Below are positions 8,958-19,792 of a stretch of DNA of 64,000 bases, one piece after another. Each line of letters begins with the position of its first letter. Position 1 is the stretch's first letter. Where the stretch lies: positions 62,001 to 126,000 of the forward strand of contig NZ_VTTM01000002.1 of NCBI RefSeq assembly GCF_008364795.1, given 5' to 3'. Below the pieces are notes generated by a model. The model saw only the letters and a list, made by a program, of their open reading frames with translations, did not search any database and was not told where the DNA came from. Position numbers and translations under genes: made by a program. This DNA comes from Azospirillum oryzae. Lineage in GTDB: Bacteria; Pseudomonadota; Alphaproteobacteria; Azospirillales; Azospirillaceae.

Positions 8958-10670
8958 TCAGCCCGCCCGCAGCCGGCCGATGAAGTGGGTCACCTCGCGG
9001 TTCAGCGTCGATGCCTGACCGTCCAGCAGTTCCGCGGCGCGCAGGACCTCGCCCGCCGCGGTGCCGGTCTCCCCGGCGCTGGTCGACACCGTCGCGATGG
9101 TCTGCGAGACCTCGGCGGTGCCGGCGGCGGCCTCCTGCACGTTGCGGGTGATCTCCTCCGTCGCGGCGGCCTGCTGTTCCATGGCGCCGGCGATGGAGCC
9201 GACGATCTCGTCGATGCCGACCACCGTCTCGCCCACCCCCTTGATGGCTGCGACGGCGGCCCCGGTCACCTGCTGCATCGAGGTGATCTGGGTCCCGATC
9301 TCCTCGGTCGCCTTGGCGGTCTGGGTGGCGAGGCTCTTCACCTCGCTCGCCACCACGGCGAAGCCCTTGCCGGCCTCGCCCGCCCGCGCCGCCTCGATGG
9401 TCGCGTTCAGCGCCAGGAGATTGGTCTGGGCGGCGATGGAGTTGATGAGGCCGACGATCTCGCCGATGCGGTTGGCGGCGTCGGACAGGCCGACGACATG
9501 GGCGTTGGTCTCCTCCACCGCCCGCACGGCACCGCGCACCATGTCGAAGGAGCGGCGGACCTGACCGCCGATCTCGGCGATGGAGGCCGACATCTCCTCC
9601 GTCGCGGCGGCGGCGGTCTGCACGCTGGCGCCGGCCTGGGCGCTGGCGGCGGCGACGGTGGCGGCCTGCCGGTTGGCGCTGTTGGCGCGTTCCAGCATGC
9701 CGGCGGCGTTGCTGCGCACCTGATGGGCGCCGGCCCCAACCTGCTGCACCACCTCGGCCACGCGGGCCTCGAACAGGTCGGCCAGCTCCCGGATGGCGCG
9801 GTGCTTCTCCGCTTCGGCCTCCGCCTTCTGGCGCTGCTGGTCGGCGGTCAGCCGCTCCACCTCGCGGGCGTTGGTCTGGAAAACCTCCAGCGCGCGGGCC
9901 ATGGCGCCGATCTCGTTGCGCATCCAGCCGCCCTCGACCGCGGTGTCGAGCTTTCCGGCGGCCAGATCGGCCGTGTTGCTGGACAGTCGCTGCAGCGGCC
10001 GGGTGATCGACCGCGCCAGCAGCAGACCGGCCGCCATCATCGCCGCCAGCAGGCCGGCCATCACCAGCGCGAAGTCGCGGCGGGCGGTGGCCGCGGCATC
10101 GCGGGTGGCCTGGGTGGCGGCGGCGGTGGAGCGGCCGATGGCCTCCTGCGTCTCCATCACCTTGGCGGTCAGGGCGGCGAACTGGTCGTCGGTGTGGGCC
10201 ATCATCGGGATGCCGATCAGGCGGTCGATGGCCGCCATCTGGTTCATCTCGTCCACCGCCTTGGCATAGGCGCCGATCCGCACCGACACCTCGTCCAGCA
10301 TCGCCCGCTCCGACTCGGCCAGCGGCATGGCGCGCAGTTCCGCGATGGCGGTGCGCGCCTTGCCCAAATTGGCGGCGATGGCGTCGCGCATGGCCTGCAG
10401 CTTCGCCTCCTCGATGCCGGAGCCGGACAAGGCCAGGTGCCGCGACACGTCGCTGTGGATGACATAGGCGATGGCGACCAGCCGGTCGATCCGGCCCAGC
10501 CGCTCCGCCGCCTCGCGGTGGATGCCGTCCACGGCACCCAGCGCCTGCTCCGACTGGCGGTCGGCCAGCGCCAGCGCCGCCACCGTCAGGACGATCCCCA
10601 TCAGGGGAGCCGCGAAGACCCGGCCCGCCACCGACAGGCCCGACAGACGCGCAAAGACACCGCCGTTCAT
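8958..10670 (-). CDS. Methyl-accepting chemotaxis protein
   Basis: 570 residues. TM1 at about 18-40, a periplasmic four-helix-type sensor domain (about 41-190), TM2 at about 196-218, then HAMP and the long cytoplasmic signalling coiled coil. The conserved hairpin tip is visible ([18 protein letters not shown]) along with methylation-helix sequence ([11 protein letters not shown]). It signals to CheA/CheW. The start at 10670 (MNGGVFARL) is preferred because GGGGGTG precedes it; an earlier ATG would add 12 residues. The upstream gene on the same strand is a secreted cache protein, 65 bp away. Confidence 0.92.
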   Translation of the reverse strand: MNGGVFARLSGLSVAGRVFAAPLMGIVLTVAALALADRQSEQALGAVDGIHREAAERLGRIDRLVAIAYVIHSDVSRHLALSGSGIEEAKLQAMRDAIAANLGKARTAIAELRAMPLAESERAMLDEVSVRIGAYAKAVDEMNQMAAIDRLIGIPMMAHTDDQFAALTAKVMETQEAIGRSTAAATQATRDAAATARRDFALVMAGLLAAMMAAGLLLARSITRPLQRLSSNTADLAAGKLDTAVEGGWMRNEIGAMARALEVFQTNAREVERLTADQQRQKAEAEAEKHRAIRELADLFEARVAEVVQQVGAGAHQVRSNAAGMLERANSANRQAATVAAASAQAGASVQTAAAATEEMSASIAEIGGQVRRSFDMVRGAVRAVEETNAHVVGLSDAANRIGEIVGLINSIAAQTNLLALNATIEAARAGEAGKGFAVVASEVKSLATQTAKATEEIGTQITSMQQVTGAAVAAIKGVGETVVGIDEIVGSIAGAMEQQAAATEEITRNVQEAAAGTAEVSQTIATVSTSAGETGTAAGEVLRAAELLDGQASTLNREVTHFIGRLRAG

Positions 10671-10735
10671 GCTCACCCCCAACAGTTCCACCCCCAACGG
10701 CTCCACCTGCCGATCACCGCCTCACGCGGCAGCGG

Positions 10736-11218
10736 TCACTTGTAGATGCCGACATAGGCGACCAGGTCCTGGCCGGGCACGCGCTTCACGTAGGTGACCT
10801 TCGGTTCGATCTTGTTGCTGGCGGGGTTCAGCCAGCGATACTCGACCCAGCCCTCGTCCTTCTCCTTGGCGACGGCCAGCACGTCCTGGACGATGAAGCG
10901 GCCATCCGGATCCTTGACGTTGATGACGCTCTGGCCGACGCCGGCCGGGCGCGGCGGATAGACCTTCCAGACGCCGGCGAAGTCGATGACGTTGACGTAG
11001 ATCTCGCCGTGCTTGAACGGGCCTTCGGCGTTGAAGGCCTTGGCGGCCTCGTCCAGGCCCTGGGCGGCGATCAGGTCGGCGGCCTTCAGGGTGATCGACT
11101 TGGCGTCCTCCTGCGTCGGCTTGGCCTCCTGGGCGACGGCGGGGGTGGGCAGAGGGACGGAAACGGCAGTCCCGACGGCAATCAGGGCGACCGCCAGCAA
11201 ACGAAACCACAAGCGCAT
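10736..11218 (-). CDS. Secreted cache-domain protein
   Basis: 160 residues with a clear signal peptide (MRLWFRLLAVALIAVGTAVS, cleavage after AVA). The mature domain (about 30-160) contains the pattern of a single cache type 2 sensor domain, including the GEIYVNVID and EGWVEYRWLNPASNK stretches. Cache domains bind small ligands and normally form the outer part of receptors; here the domain is free in the periplasm with no membrane anchor. It sits directly upstream of a chemoreceptor gene, so it may act as its ligand-binding partner (inference). GGGGAAAGAGC precedes the ATG at 11218. Confidence 0.82.
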   Translation of the reverse strand: MRLWFRLLAVALIAVGTAVSVPLPTPAVAQEAKPTQEDAKSITLKAADLIAAQGLDEAAKAFNAEGPFKHGEIYVNVIDFAGVWKVYPPRPAGVGQSVINVKDPDGRFIVQDVLAVAKEKDEGWVEYRWLNPASNKIEPKVTYVKRVPGQDLVAYVGIYK

Positions 11219-11837
11219 GTGCTCTTTCCCCAAGCAGTGGGGGCGGTCGGCGGACGCCGGGCGCCCCATCGATTGTTATCCGGCCGTTATCGCCTTGATC
11301 GCGCGGCCATTATCACCGGAGGCTACTAGCAGAAGGTTTCATGCGTTTGTCCGCCACATTTCGGCGCGCTCATATTGCGTTGCAACATAGCAATATCACG
11401 AACGATTTGTCGCATGCCGCAGCTGCAGGAGGTATTCCGTTCAGTTTGAAAGCCTTAGACGGTTGGTTCGCGCTGTCGGAGGCGGGCGAATGGGCCGGGC
11501 GCCGTCCGATGCGGCCAATCGACGCATTGGCCGCACGACCGCTTCGCGCGTGACGGTTTGCCGCCCCTTTTTTCCATCGACAGCCGCGCCGTTCGGGAGG
11601 AGCATCGGAGGTCCGATGCGGGCGCTCCGCCGGCCCCGGATTCGATGCGCGTTTCCGCCACGTGTCCGCCGCCCCCCGATCCGGACGTGCCCGTTTTCCG
11701 GAAGTGCCATTTTCAAACGGACTTGTCTGAAGAGCCACACGCGAACGGGCCGCCCCGGCGGCCGGCGCCGGCGGCCCATCTCCGGCCCAGGCCCCGTCCC
11801 CGGTCACGACAGCCCGAAGCTTCGACGGGAGGTGTGA
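11219..11837. other. Gene-free region before the EF-G paralogue
   Basis: 619 bp between divergent genes. It contains two inverted repeats: ATATTGC/GCAATAT (11372-11396, 11-nt loop) and TGCGGCCAAT/ATTGGCCGCA (11510-11535, 6-nt loop). A 70-codon frame at 11341-11553 exists but has no ribosome site and no family resemblance. GGAGGT at 11428-11433 is not followed by a normal start codon. The area around 11330-11450 is richer in A/T and is the likely promoter zone. Confidence 0.45.
11510..11535. repeat. Perfect 10-bp inverted repeat
   Basis: TGCGGCCAAT and ATTGGCCGCA separated by 6 nt, inside the long leader before the EF-G-like gene. It could be an operator or an RNA hairpin. No U-tract follows, so it is not a standard terminator. 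Confidence 0.45.
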
Positions 11838-13877
11838 ATGCCGCATACGCAAATCCGGACGGCGCGCTGCGCGGCGCTGGTCGGCCCCTATCTCGCCGGC
11901 AAGACGACGCTGCTGGAAAGCCTGCTGTTCGCCGCCGGGGCCGTCACCCGCAAGGGCAGCGTGCGCGACGGCAATGCCGTGGGCGACAACTCGCCGGAGG
12001 CGAAGGCCCGGTCGATGAGCACCGAGCTGAACGTCGCCTCCTTCGATTACCTGGGGGAACGCTGGTCGATCCTGGACTGCCCCGGCTCGGTGGAGTTGAC
12101 GGGGGAGGCGCAGGCGGCCCTGATGGCCGCCGACATCGCCGTCGTGGTGGCGGAGGCTGCGCCGGAGAAGGCGGTGCTGCTGGCCCCGCTGTTCAAGATG
12201 CTGGACGACCACCGCATCCCGCATCTGCTGTTCATCAACAAGATCGACTCGCTGGGCGACCTGCGCGTGCGGGACGTCGTCGCCGCCTATCAGGAGGTCT
12301 CGACCCGCAAGCTGGTGCTGCGCGAAGTGCCGCTGCGCGAGAACGGCCAGATCACCGGGCTGGTCGATCTGGTCAGCGAACGCGCCTGGCGCTTCAACCC
12401 GCACAAGCCGTCCGATCTGGTGGCCCTGCCGGACGGCGCCCGCGACTGGGAGGCGGAGGCGCGGCAGGCGATGCTGGAATCGGCTGCCGATTTCGACGAC
12501 GGCCTGCTGGAAAAGCTGCTGGAGGACATGGCCCCCGACAGCGCCGAGCTGTACGAGACGCTGGCGCACGAGCTGGCCGACGATTTGATCGTGCCGGTCT
12601 TCTTCGGATCCGCGGAGAACGACAACGGCATCCGCCGCCTGCTGAAGGCCCTGCGGCACGAGGGGCCGGAGGTTTCAACCACGGCCGCCCGCATCGACAT
12701 CCCGGCCGATACGGCGGTGGCGGCGCAGGTGGTGAAGACGATGATGGGCTCCCATGCCGGGAAGCTCAGCCTCGCCCGCGTCTGGCGCGGCACCGTCACC
12801 GACGGCATGACCCTGGGCGGCGAACGGGTGTCCGGAATCTTCCAGCTGTTCGGCCGCGACCAGACCAAGGTGCCGCAGGCCGCCGCCGGCGATCTGGTGG
12901 CGCTCGGCCGGCTGGAGAAGGCGGCGACCGGCGACCGGCTGACCGAGAAGGCCAATCTCGGCCCGCCGGACGACTGGCCGGCCGCCGCCCCGCCGGTGCA
13001 TGGGCTGGCGCTCCGCGCCGAGAACCGCAACGACGAGGTCAAGCTGTCCGCCGCTTTGCAGAAACTGCGGGAGGAGGACCCCTCCCTGATGCTCGACCAG
13101 TCGGCGGAGACCGGCGAACTGGTGCTGTGGGGCCAGGGCGACGTGCATCTGAAGCTGGCGATGGACCGGCTGCGCAGCCGCTTCAACGTCGCGGTGAAGG
13201 GCCAGCCGCCGCAGGTCCCCTACAAGGAAACGATCCGCAAGGGCACCAGCCACCACGCCCGCTTCAAGCGCCAGACCGGCGGCCACGGCCAGTTCGCCGA
13301 CATCCATGTCGAGGTCCGGCCGCTGCCGCGCGGATCAGGCATCCAGTTCGAGGATGCGGTGGTCGGCGGCGCGGTGCCGCGCCAGTATATCCCGGCGGTG
13401 GAGGCCGGCGTGCGCGAGGCGGCGGTGCGCGGGCCGCTGGGCTTTCCGGTGGTGGATTTCGCGGTGACGCTGACCGGCGGCCAGTTCCACGCCGTCGACA
13501 GTTCCGACATGGCGTTCAAGACGGTGGCGCGGCAGGCGATGGCCGACTCGCTGCCGACCTGCGAGCCGGTGCTGCTGGAACCGATCCTGACCGTCACCAT
13601 CGCGGTGCCCAGCACCTTCACGCCGAAGGTGCAGCGTCTGGTCAGCGGCCGGCGCGGCCAGCTTCTGGGCTTCGATGCGCGGCCGGGCTGGCCCGGCTGG
13701 GACGAGGTGAAGGCGTGCATGCCGCAGGCCGACATGCAGGATCTGATCGTGGAGCTGCGCTCGCTGACCTTCGGCGTCGGCAGCTACAGCGCCGAGTTCG
13801 AACGGCTCCAGGAGGTGGTCGGCAAGGCGGCCGACCGGGCCGTGGAGATCCGCCGCGACATGCTGGCGGCACAGTAG
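11838..13877 (+). CDS. Elongation factor G-like GTPase (EF-G paralogue)
   Basis: 679 residues with EF-G domain order: G domain (1-260), domain II (about 285-370), III, IV (about 460-580) and V (about 585-675). G1 is GPYLAGKT (16-23) and G4 is NKID (134-137). The G3 motif is DCPGS (80-84) instead of DTPGH, so the catalytic His of translational GTPases is Ser84. Switch I is also changed (ARSMSTEL where EF-G has ERGITI). This matches the EF-G-like paralogue present beside true FusA in many bacteria, whose exact role is unsettled. It is not in an rpsL-fusA-tuf context. The start ATG at 11838 has GGGAGGTG upstream. Confidence 0.88.
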   Translation: MPHTQIRTARCAALVGPYLAGKTTLLESLLFAAGAVTRKGSVRDGNAVGDNSPEAKARSMSTELNVASFDYLGERWSILDCPGSVELTGEAQAALMAADIAVVVAEAAPEKAVLLAPLFKMLDDHRIPHLLFINKIDSLGDLRVRDVVAAYQEVSTRKLVLREVPLRENGQITGLVDLVSERAWRFNPHKPSDLVALPDGARDWEAEARQAMLESAADFDDGLLEKLLEDMAPDSAELYETLAHELADDLIVPVFFGSAENDNGIRRLLKALRHEGPEVSTTAARIDIPADTAVAAQVVKTMMGSHAGKLSLARVWRGTVTDGMTLGGERVSGIFQLFGRDQTKVPQAAAGDLVALGRLEKAATGDRLTEKANLGPPDDWPAAAPPVHGLALRAENRNDEVKLSAALQKLREEDPSLMLDQSAETGELVLWGQGDVHLKLAMDRLRSRFNVAVKGQPPQVPYKETIRKGTSHHARFKRQTGGHGQFADIHVEVRPLPRGSGIQFEDAVVGGAVPRQYIPAVEAGVREAAVRGPLGFPVVDFAVTLTGGQFHAVDSSDMAFKTVARQAMADSLPTCEPVLLEPILTVTIAVPSTFTPKVQRLVSGRRGQLLGFDARPGWPGWDEVKACMPQADMQDLIVELRSLTFGVGSYSAEFERLQEVVGKAADRAVEIRRDMLAAQ

Positions 13878-13887
13878 ACGGAGGAAC

Positions 13888-13918
13888 GCTCCACCGCCCG
13901 ACCGGCGGGCGGTGGAGC
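13888..13918. terminator. Hairpin between convergent genes
   Basis: Perfect 13-bp stem (GCTCCACCGCCCG and complement) with a 5-nt loop, between the convergent EF-G-like gene and argG. No U-tract on either side, so it may be a weak or Rho-assisted terminator. Confidence 0.5.
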
Positions 13919-13929
13919 CGGTCCCCGGA

Positions 13930-15165
<1,236 letters not shown>

Positions 15166-15226
15166 TGGACTGCTCTTGCAGTAGAGAAAGGTAAGGTGGC
15201 GACCGTACGGCCTTTCCCGCCCGCCT

Positions 15227-16450
15227 TCAAGCCCCCGTGCCCGGTTGGGTGCCATCCGGGCGGTCTTCCGCCGTCCTATGGCGCAGCGCCGACGCGGCGA
15301 AGGCCAGGCAGGCGCCAGCGGCGAAGAAGGCCAGCCCATGCCGGGTCAGCTCCATCGCCGCACCGGCCAGCACCGGCCCGGCCAGCGCGCCGACGCCCCA
15401 CATCAGCCCCATGGCGGCATAGATCCCCACCAGTTCCGATCCCTGGAACCGGCTGCCGACGATGGCCAGCATGATGGTGTAGACGCCGACGAAGGCGCCG
15501 CCCCAGACGAACAGCAGCGCGTAGGTCGCGACCTCGCTCATCAGCGCGACCGGCCAGACCAGCGCCCCCAGCGCGGCGCAGACCGCCAGCCCGATCACCA
15601 GCGTCAGCCGGTCCATCTTGTCGCCCAGCCAGCCGATGGGAAGCTGCAGCAGGATGGCGCCGATCATCATGCAGGACATCAGGCTGGTCGCTCCGGTCTC
15701 CGACCAGCCGAGCTTGGTGGCGTAGATCGCCAGGAAGGACAGGCCGGCGGTCTCGATGGCGGCGTTCAGCACGATGGCGCCGATGGCGACCGGAGCCAGC
15801 CGGATGAAATGCAGCGGCCCTTCGCGCGACGGCCGCTCGAACTCCGGCGCGCGGATGCGGGGGGAGGCGACCAGCAGAGCGGCGGCGGCGGCGACACCGG
15901 CGCCGGCCAGATAGGGCAGCGCCCCGCCGGAGCCCAGCAGCGACAGCATCAGCGGTCCCAGCGCGAAGCCGGACGACAGCGCCGCGGTGTAGACCGCCAT
16001 GGCGCGGGCGCGGGTGGCCTCGCTGCTCAGGCTGTTGGTCCAGGTCTCCGACAGGACGAACAGGGTTTCCGACGCGGCCCCCAGCAGGATGCGCAGGGGA
16101 AACCAGATCCAGATCGGGGTGGCGGGGAACAGGGCCAGCAGAACCGCCGCCCCCGCCAGCGCCACGATCACCAGCCGGCGGATGCCCAGCCGCGCCACGA
16201 TCCGCGGCAGCAGCACGGCCATCGCCAGCACGCCCAGCGCATGCATCGCCGCGTTGGCGCCGATGGTCAGGTCGCTCAGATTCTGCCGCGACAGGTCCAG
16301 CGCGATCAGGGCGGCGCTCAGGCTGTAGGTCAGCCCGAACATCATCGCCGTGGCGATCACCGCGGCGCGCGACAGCAGGCCGCCGTCATCCGCTGTCGGC
16401 TCCGATGTCATGCCTGCTCCTGTTCCATAAGGTGATTGGGTATCGGTCAT
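15227..16450 (-). CDS. MFS transporter
   Basis: 407 residues with about 12 predicted membrane segments, typical major-facilitator size. The loop after the second segment carries a weak MFS motif around [13 protein letters not shown], and [12 protein letters not shown] sits in the second half. It resembles the YcaD/YfmO-like exporters, but the substrate cannot be read from sequence. Its ATG overlaps the TGA of the upstream gene by 4 bp (ATGA at 16447-16450), which fixes the start and indicates translational coupling with the HdeD-fusion protein. Confidence 0.87.
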   Translation of the reverse strand: MTDTQSPYGTGAGMTSEPTADDGGLLSRAAVIATAMMFGLTYSLSAALIALDLSRQNLSDLTIGANAAMHALGVLAMAVLLPRIVARLGIRRLVIVALAGAAVLLALFPATPIWIWFPLRILLGAASETLFVLSETWTNSLSSEATRARAMAVYTAALSSGFALGPLMLSLLGSGGALPYLAGAGVAAAAALLVASPRIRAPEFERPSREGPLHFIRLAPVAIGAIVLNAAIETAGLSFLAIYATKLGWSETGATSLMSCMMIGAILLQLPIGWLGDKMDRLTLVIGLAVCAALGALVWPVALMSEVATYALLFVWGGAFVGVYTIMLAIVGSRFQGSELVGIYAAMGLMWGVGALAGPVLAGAAMELTRHGLAFFAAGACLAFAASALRHRTAEDRPDGTQPGTGA

Positions 16451-17823
16451 GACGGCTGCGTATCCGGCCGGCCATCCATACCGCCGTCCAAGCCGCCTTC
16501 CGGCGGACGGGCGGTGCTGCGCAGTTGGCCGAGAAAGTCGCCGAGGCCGTGGCGCCAGGACCGGTCGGGGCGGTCGACGACGCGGGCCAGCGCCGCCGCG
16601 TAATCCAGCACGAAACCCGGCGTCCAACTCATCGCATCGGCACGGCTGCGGATCAGGGAGGCGACCCAGATATCGGGATCCATCAGCAGGCGCAGCAGAC
16701 GCACCCAGGGGAAGCGGCTGGCCAAGGCGCCTTCCAGCGTCGCGTCCAATGCGGCGGCGACGACGACCGAACAGTTCCGGTTGGAGAGGTTGTAGGTGCT
16801 GTCCTGCCGGTATCCGGCCCAGAAGGCCCGCAGACGCCAGCGATCGTAGGTCCACAGCTCCACGGTCGAATCGGCGGGGCACCAGTCGGCGATCTCTTCC
16901 TCGTAGGACGGCAGGAAGCGGCCAGGCACGTCGTTCTCGGCTCCGCTGCGCAGCGCGGTCACGAAGCTGACGCCGGACTGGTCGATCTCGTTGGCCGGAT
17001 AGTGGCTGATATACAGATCGGGCGCCAATTCCAACGCGGAGTGGCCGGTGGACACCACGCCGTTGCGGTCGATGGCGGCGATGTAGCGGTCGATCACCAG
17101 CCGCCTGTCCAACGGCGCAGTGGCGGAGGCGACCGGGGTCCACACCCGCACCACGAGCGGCCGATCGTGACGACCGGCCGGCTCTGGGCTGTCGCCCACC
17201 AGAACGGGGGCGTTGTCGTACCAGCCGCGGCCGGAAAAGATCGGCAGGTTGAGGATTGCCGCCTCGTCCTCCAGGTTGCGCAGCAATACCCCCAGCCGCA
17301 GCAGAAGCCAGCCCGACAGGCCGATGAACAGTCCGATGCACAGAGGCGTGTTGCGGTCGGAGGGCAGCGGCCATTCCGTCATCATCATCGCCGCCAGCGC
17401 CAGTTCCGCCAGCCCGCAGAGGATCAGGAGCCGCCAGTTCCGCACGCGGAACACCGCTGCGGCAGCCGCCCGGTTCGCCCCGTCGAGCGCCAGGACGATG
17501 GCGAGAGGCAACGCCAGCGCCCAGCCGTTCAACAGCGGCGAGGCCAGCAGCAATCCGCCGGCAAGGATCGCCAGCACCGACCGTGCCAGGGCGAAGCGCC
17601 GGTTGGCCCCCAAGGAGGCGGAGAGGGCCATCAGCAGGCTTACGGCGCCGGCCGCCGTGAAGACCAGTCCCAGGAAGCTGTAGATGACCTGGGTCAGTCC
17701 GACGGACGCATTCAGTGCCAGCGCCAGCCCCAACCCCATCGACAGCAGGCCGAGCAGGGCGATCACGTACCAGTGGGACCGGAAGGCCCGAGGGCCGATC
17801 AGCAGAAACGCAAGCTTCAGCAT
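16447..17823 (-). CDS. HdeD-like (DUF308) membrane protein fused to a possible papain-like domain
   Basis: 458 residues. Residues 1-180 carry about six membrane segments of the HdeD/DUF308 type. Residues about 195-430 form a soluble domain with GHSAL (His261) and, about 90 residues later, NRNCS (Asn350-Cys351). A His first and an 'NC' second is the order seen in circularly permuted papain-like folds (LRAT, DUF4105 and relatives), so a thiol hydrolase or transferase is plausible; this is inference from motif order only. The ATG at 17821-17823 is chosen; the frame extends 20 residues upstream to a TTG. It is coupled by a 4-bp overlap to the MFS gene. Confidence 0.72.
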   Translation of the reverse strand: MLKLAFLLIGPRAFRSHWYVIALLGLLSMGLGLALALNASVGLTQVIYSFLGLVFTAAGAVSLLMALSASLGANRRFALARSVLAILAGGLLLASPLLNGWALALPLAIVLALDGANRAAAAAVFRVRNWRLLILCGLAELALAAMMMTEWPLPSDRNTPLCIGLFIGLSGWLLLRLGVLLRNLEDEAAILNLPIFSGRGWYDNAPVLVGDSPEPAGRHDRPLVVRVWTPVASATAPLDRRLVIDRYIAAIDRNGVVSTGHSALELAPDLYISHYPANEIDQSGVSFVTALRSGAENDVPGRFLPSYEEEIADWCPADSTVELWTYDRWRLRAFWAGYRQDSTYNLSNRNCSVVVAAALDATLEGALASRFPWVRLLRLLMDPDIWVASLIRSRADAMSWTPGFVLDYAAALARVVDRPDRSWRHGLGDFLGQLRSTARPPEGGLDGGMDGRPDTQPS

Positions 17824-17958
17824 CGCATCGCCGGAATCGGGAGAAGCACGGAACTGTGCATCTCCCGACTGGTGATCCTGCAACCGGTTGCTGTCAACGC
17901 TGGTATCGGTGCCGGATGCCGGACCGCCGACGCGATGATTACCGAACGATGCGGTCCG

Positions 17959-18504
17959 CTATTCGATCTTCTCGCTGGGATAGGTGCCCCAGAAATCGGT
18001 GCGCTTCATCCAGCCGCGATAACCCTTCACATCGACCTCGCACCACTCGTCGCGGCACTTCTTCAGCGACCCGACGACGCCGGGCTCCGCCCGCGCCACC
18101 ACCGCGCTGTCGCCGCGCGGCGACTCAAAGATCGCGCGGGTCTGGCCGACGATCAGGATGCCGCGGCGGCCGGACAGTGCGCTCTGGTGAACCCAGCCTT
18201 CCGCCCCCTCCCAGTCGCGGATGCGGCGCCAGGTGTCGAATTCCTGGATGATCTCCACCGGCATGTCCTTGCGCTTGAAGACCCATTCGATGGGATAGCT
18301 GCCGTTGGGGCCGGAGCGCAGGTTCACCTCGCCGACGCGCACGGTGACGAAACGGGGGATCGGCAGGCCCGACGCATGGGTCGGATCCTTGCTCTCCGCG
18401 GCGAACGCCGCGCCCGTGCCCGGAATTGCGCCGCCCGCGACAAGCCCCATGCCCAACCCCAGGATCAGGGCCAGGGAGGGGAGGACGGAGCGGCGGACAG
18501 GCAT
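17959..18504 (-). CDS. Secreted SH3-domain protein
   Basis: 181 residues with a signal peptide (about 1-35, ending AAFAAES). Two bacterial SH3-like units follow: about 50-115 (VNLRSGPNGSYP is typical of SH3_3) and about 118-178 (GWMKRTDFWG end). Such proteins bind cell-wall or surface ligands in the periplasm. Cys154 and Cys159 in KKCRDEWCEV could form a disulfide. Divergent from the 2-hydroxyacid dehydrogenase gene. Confidence 0.85.
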   Translation of the reverse strand: MPVRRSVLPSLALILGLGMGLVAGGAIPGTGAAFAAESKDPTHASGLPIPRFVTVRVGEVNLRSGPNGSYPIEWVFKRKDMPVEIIQEFDTWRRIRDWEGAEGWVHQSALSGRRGILIVGQTRAIFESPRGDSAVVARAEPGVVGSLKKCRDEWCEVDVKGYRGWMKRTDFWGTYPSEKIE

Positions 18505-18577
18505 GGCGGCACCGGAGCTGACGAGGGGGAAAAACCGGGCCGCACTATAGAGACCACCCGTTCGATAGGGCAAGCGC

Positions 18578-18603
18578 CGCCACCCCGGTCCGCCACCCCG
18601 GTC
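18578..18603. repeat. 13-bp tandem duplication
   Basis: CGCCACCCCGGTC twice in direct tandem, between the SH3 gene and the dehydrogenase gene. Exact duplication; no function assigned. Confidence 0.7.
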
Positions 18604-18751
18604 CAAGGCTGCAATCTCCCCGCCGCAGGTCGGGCTTTCGCGACGGACTTCTGGACAGTCCCACGACCGCTTGGTATGGCAACCATGGACCGGAGCAGCC
18701 CGTGCCGGGACCTCGATGCGGGCGGGCCGGGGCAAGGGAGGACCAGCACCG

Positions 18752-19741
18752 ATGACCGACAAGAAGAAGCCGCTCGTTGTCGTCACCCGCAAGCTGCCGG
18801 ACGTCATCGAGACGCGGATGATGGAGCTGTTCGACACCCGGCTCAATCCGGACGACGTGCCGCTCACCCCGGCACAGATGCAGGATGCGATGAACGTCGC
18901 CGAGGTGCTGGTGCCCACCGTCACCGACCGCATCGACCGCGCGCTGATCGAAGCCGCCGGACCGCAGCTGCGGCTGATCGCCTCCTTCGGCACCGGCGTC
19001 GACCACATCGACCTCAAGGCGGCGCGCGAGCGCGGCATCGTCGTCACCAACACCCCCGGCGTCCTGACCGAGGATACCGCGGACATGACCATGGCGCTGC
19101 TGCTCGCCACCGCGCGCCGCGTGGCGGAGGGCGAGCGGCTGGTCCGCTCCGGCCAATGGACCGGCTGGGGGCCGACCACCATGCTGGGCCACCGCATCAG
19201 CGGCAAGCGACTGGGCATCTTGGGCATGGGCCGCATCGGTTCGGCGCTGGCCAAGCGGGCGCGCGCCTTCGGCATGTCGATCCACTACCACAACCGCCGC
19301 CGCGTCCATCCGGAACTGGAGCAGGAGCTGGAGGCGACCTACTGGTCCAGCCTGGACCAGATGCTGGCGCGGATGGACATCGTATCGATCAACTGCCCGC
19401 ACACGCCGGCCACCTATCACCTGCTGTCGGAACGCCGGCTGAAGCTGCTGCGCCCGCACTGCTACATCGTCAACACCTCGCGCGGGGAGGTGATCGACGA
19501 GGTGGCGCTGACCCGCATGCTGTCGAAGGGCGAGATCGCCGGTGCCGGGCTGGATGTGTTCGAGCATGAGCCGGCGGTCAACCCGAAGCTCCTGCGGCTG
19601 GACAATGTCGTCCTGCTGCCGCACATGGGCTCTGCCACCATCGAGGGCCGCATCGACATGGGCGAGAAGGTGGTGATCAACATCAAGACCTTCACCGACG
19701 GCCACGCCCCGCCCGACCGCGTGCTGGAAGCGCTGCTGTAA
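18752..19741 (+). CDS. D-isomer-specific 2-hydroxyacid dehydrogenase (glyoxylate/hydroxypyruvate reductase-like)
   Basis: 329 residues. The NAD-binding motif GMGRIGSALAKR lies in the middle. The catalytic set is visible: Arg in NTSRGEVID, Glu in DVFEHEP and His in LLPHMGSAT. It probably reduces glyoxylate or hydroxypyruvate to glycolate or D-glycerate; the exact substrate cannot be set. Start ATG at 18752, preceded by GGGAGG; an upstream TTG frame adds 27 low-complexity residues and is rejected. Confidence 0.9.
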   Translation: MTDKKKPLVVVTRKLPDVIETRMMELFDTRLNPDDVPLTPAQMQDAMNVAEVLVPTVTDRIDRALIEAAGPQLRLIASFGTGVDHIDLKAARERGIVVTNTPGVLTEDTADMTMALLLATARRVAEGERLVRSGQWTGWGPTTMLGHRISGKRLGILGMGRIGSALAKRARAFGMSIHYHNRRRVHPELEQELEATYWSSLDQMLARMDIVSINCPHTPATYHLLSERRLKLLRPHCYIVNTSRGEVIDEVALTRMLSKGEIAGAGLDVFEHEPAVNPKLLRLDNVVLLPHMGSATIEGRIDMGEKVVINIKTFTDGHAPPDRVLEALL

Positions 19742-19750
19742 GGGAGGGAT

Positions 19751-19788
19751 TCCTTCCCCCTCGGACGGTGTCCGGAGTGGGGAAAGGA
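19751..19788. terminator. Hairpin between convergent genes
   Basis: TCCTTCCCC pairs with GGGGAAAGGA (one mismatch) around an inner perfect stem CGGAC/GTCCG. It lies between the convergent dehydrogenase and MarR genes. No clear U-tract. Confidence 0.4.
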
Positions 19789-19792
19789 CCGC

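Noticed and set aside
11341-11553. 70-codon plus-strand frame before the EF-G-like gene
   Set aside because: No ribosome site; the frame runs through an inverted repeat and has no recognisable domain.
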